A stretch of DNA of 64,000 nt from Himantopus leucocephalus (taxonomy: Eukaryota; Chordata; Aves; Charadriiformes; Recurvirostridae): NCBI GenBank assembly GCA_003993805.1, contig RSEF01000026.1, forward strand, positions 4,241,068-4,305,067, in the 5' to 3' direction. The notes beneath the pieces were generated by a model. It was given only the letters and a program-made list of their open reading frames with translations. It made no database searches and was not told the origin of the DNA. Shown here piece by piece: positions 61,401 through 64,000 of this stretch. A program made the position numbers and the translations under genes. The first letter of the stretch is position 1, and each line of letters opens with the position of its first letter.

Positions 61401-62639
61401 AGACAATACTGAAAGTATTATATTGGGTTTATGTTATGAAAGTGGAATTAATTAGATGGGAATGTAAGAGCAAGAGGCAGAAGCGCCCAGCACCTTTCTC
61501 ACTCCAGGTCCGTCCCGAGGCACAGCGGGCAGAGCGCAGGCACACATCCAGCACCGGGCAGCCCGTGCCGCCCCGCCGAAGGTCCCTGCTGCCCCCAGCC
61601 GCACTGGGTTTACAGCAGGGTGCTGCCGCAGGACCACCGGGATTGGCCTGCACGTCCGTGTTTACACCTACATGCGTACAGGGTATGTATGGTGCATATA
61701 CACCCTCATAAATGACCCCACGTTACTCTGATTTTGGCGTCCCACCCAGGACGCCGGCAGCGGGACTGGCTCCCCCTCGCTCCAGCGGGGTTATGGACAA
61801 GGCCACACAACGGCTTGTGGTGCCGCCACACGAAAGACATTAAAGGCAGGAACAGATGAAGCTTTAAGAGGGTTTCAAGATCAGATCAATGCAAATTCCA
61901 CTGAGACCTAGTGCTACAGAAAACTTTGACATTCAAAATCCACATCCAGAAATTTTGACCAAAGTCCCAGACACTATGGAGCTCACAGTGAAGGAGTGCA
62001 GCCAACAAAGAAATGAAGAATACCAAACAGCCTTCACCTTGGAACTAAGCTACTGAAGAAAAAAATACTAAGAAAAATAATGTGATTTTCTAGCATTGCC
62101 TCAGAGTTGATTTATTCCTGATATAAAATTAAACTTCACGATGATATGTACTTTTTTCATGCATTATTCTAGATGGCAGTGTAAATCAACTGAGTGCAGT
62201 CAGTAAAGTTGTTATTGCCATCTCTAAAAATCCTACACTACAGAAAAGATTCAAAGAATTATTAATATTCCCTATAAGAATATGTGCTGTGCTTCTTGGG
62301 AAGGCACACACAGGGTTTTGAAAGTCAAAATAGAGCCATTGTGTGGTTTAAAATAGTCCAAAACTCTGGTGATGGAGATTAATCTCTGCTGCAATGATTT
62401 TTCCCTATGGTTTTGTGCCATCTAAAAAATGGTGGAGAGCATCACCCTCCCAGCGTTGGAGACGAGAGGACTGGGGTGTCGGAGCATCCCCGCGGGAAAC
62501 CCCGTCCCGGTCCAGTCCCGCTCCACACTGCAGCCCCACAGACCTCCCAGCGTCATACAGGAGAAAACGGGGCAGTTCTTAATACCTTGTTTGATTAAGG
62601 CAATTTCTATTTGCATTCCACCCAGGAATATGTCAATAC
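58431..62639. other. No gene recognised; unique sequence
   Basis: Mixed DNA with an AT-rich, motif-containing block at 59,040-59,175, GC-rich patches at 59,590-59,750, 60,940-60,980 and 61,490-61,640, and AT-rich stretches at 61,260-61,470 and 61,850-62,400. No gene, repeat or RNA was recognised. Confidence 0.5.
59040..59175. promoter_or_regulatory. AT-rich motif block, possible enhancer
   Basis: Contains GGAATTATTTAGGG, AGCTTAATTAACAGC, AGCTAATTACATG and a palindromic ATTTTAAAAT flanked by ACC/GGT arms. The block is unique and AT-rich. Function is inferred only. Confidence 0.2.
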
Positions 62640-62985
62640 TAAATTCGGTACTGCCGAGGAGCGGCGGCTGCGGCGCGCCGTGCACCGTTCCTCCCGCTCC
62701 CGGCAGCTGAATCAATTCCCGCCGGCGAAGCGCTCGGGTTCCCGCGTCCGCGCTGCCAGGTACGGTGCCGGTATTGCCAGCGACGAGCACGCACACGCAC
62801 ACCCACGGGCAGCTCGTGCTCCTGGCAATTTACTCCCCGCGACGTGCTGCCTGGTTACCATCACGGCGGAGCCATCTCCTCCTCCCGCCGCCGCTCAGCA
62901 CCCGGGTGGGCTCTAATCCCCGCAGACGGCGGGAGCCGAGCCGGAGCAGCAGCGAACAGGAGTTGCTTTGTTTGTGCTGACTTGG
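62640..62985 (+). promoter_or_regulatory. CpG island with first-exon-like donor
   Basis: A CpG-dense stretch with a GGCGCGCC core near 62,672-62,682 and several CCGCC/GGCGG elements. On the plus strand it ends in a segment (about 62,926-62,985) running to GACTTGG|GTAAGCG, a good donor. A second donor-like CCAG|GTACGG lies near 62,760. AT-rich DNA follows at once, as after many first exons. No ATG-initiated conserved peptide is visible, so this would be a 5' UTR exon of a gene extending beyond the window, or a long non-coding RNA. Confidence 0.5.
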
Positions 62986-64000
62986 GTAAGCGAAATATTA
63001 TTTCCTCAATAGCCATTTGCTTTTCCTGTCTGTTCTGCACAGAGAAGCAGGTGGGATTCTGGCTAACCTGTTTTTTTAAAATTGATTTTATCTAGTAATG
63101 GGAAAATACTGGAGGACTTCTCTGCGCAGACTGTCAGTCTGGTATCCTACAGCACTCATGTTATATTTAGCAGTTCCATAGAAAGCTGCCTTCTGACATT
63201 TTACTAGAAAAGTATTTGAGGGAAACAAATATTTATAATGAAAATTGTGATTTTGCAAGCGTTCATCAAGGGCTACTAAGTTAACGCACTGCTTTTGAAT
63301 CGATGGAGCGGTGGGGTGAATACAAGATGTTTAATGTGGATTTGTTTTTAATGGCGAGCTCGTGTTTTCAATTTTTTGTTCTTTTGTCCCTGAACACCGA
63401 GGCTGGCCTGGCAGTTAATTCATTCACATGCAGATTGCTTGTTTGGTGTATTTTTTAAAGCAAAACCCTTCAACTTTGTATTCTCCTTTTTTTCTGTAAA
63501 CTTCTTTCTAATTCTAAAGGCAAAATCACGAAAGCAGCGTGTATCTTCCCCCTCCACATGTAACTTTGTCACAAGACTATTAATCATGTCTTACAATAAT
63601 TTTGCTAATGCAGTATATCCATTCAGAAGCAGAGTGTCTGTCTGCAGATGGATTTGTTACTGCGAGATACGAAAGCGGAACAAATTTCTTCAGGAAATAT
63701 TTAAGCAAGGTCATAATAACACTCATTACATTCTAAGCAATGATGTGTCATTTGCTGGATCAGACAGACTCTAGCAGCAGTCACGTTTATTGACTTAGCC
63801 TTCGGAAAAGCCCAAAGGTTAGACATTAATATTGAAACTACTTACTACTTTCAGCATATACTCATCAGACTGAAGTCCTGCATATCGCTTAATTTGTTAT
63901 GATGGGGGCGAGGGAGACTAAACAAATTAAAGCAATGTTACGTACTTCACTTTCGTCTCCAAAGGTTTTTACCTGCATCAATCAATGAGCACCTCTATTC
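62986..64000. other. Probable intron or intergenic sequence downstream of CpG island
   Basis: AT-rich unique sequence. A 111-codon plus-strand frame (63,439-63,774) is Phe/Lys/Asn-rich and AT-biased, with no recognised domain. I treat it as chance. Nothing else was recognised up to the window edge. Confidence 0.45.

Noticed and set aside
63439..63774. 111-codon frame near the right edge
   Set aside because: AT-biased, Phe/Lys/Asn-rich, with no recognised domain and no splice context.
1..64000. Prokaryotic systems such as operons, CRISPR arrays, phage or defence islands
   Set aside because: CR1 LINEs, CpG islands, sparse open frames and the absence of ribosome binding sites identify vertebrate nuclear DNA.

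Overview
The window reads as vertebrate, almost certainly avian, nuclear DNA. Three copies of the CR1 LINE family are present (27,536-27,702; 42,262-42,741; 51,816-51,979). Two of them carry the ATTCTATGATTCT-type 3' terminus and the 'GGTTTGGGTTGGAAGGGACC' block that are typical of bird genomes. There are no dense prokaryotic-style reading frames, operons, ribosome binding sites, CRISPR arrays or phage genes. Long stop-free stretches are few, mostly fall in GC-rich DNA, and often run open on both strands, as expected by chance.

No protein-coding gene could be named. The interval looks like repeat-poor intergenic or long-intron DNA. Recognisable interspersed repeats cover only about 0.7 kb of sequenced bases. 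The rest alternates between small CpG-rich patches and AT-rich stretches carrying homeodomain, POU-octamer and SOX/FOX-like motifs. Two CpG islands could be promoters: one at about 23,560-24,012 with a good splice donor after 24,230, and one at about 62,640-62,985 with a donor after 62,985. A third CpG-rich block lies at about 15,360-15,900. Several exon-like segments with good splice signals are listed at low confidence (526-595 +, 12,008-12,112 -, 27,124-27,180 +, 32,507-32,665 -).

Region by region: 1-12 kb is mixed unique sequence with a 28-bp tandem repeat at 7,201 and an AT-rich stretch near 9.1-9.5 kb. 12-24 kb is richer in CpG and ends in the strongest CpG island. 24-39 kb is AT-richer and holds the oldest CR1 and most of the enhancer-like motif clusters. 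39-53 kb holds the assembly scars (four gaps or single-N joins, two with duplicated flanks), the two younger CR1 copies, a poly-G run and possible MIR relics. 53-64 kb is unique sequence ending in the second promoter-like CpG island.

The firmest calls are the CR1 copies, the assembly gaps and duplicated junctions, the tandem and simple repeats, and the CpG islands. Exon and enhancer calls are hypotheses. Conservation, transcription and repeat-library comparison could not be run here and would decide them. I did not find an undescribed biological system in this window.
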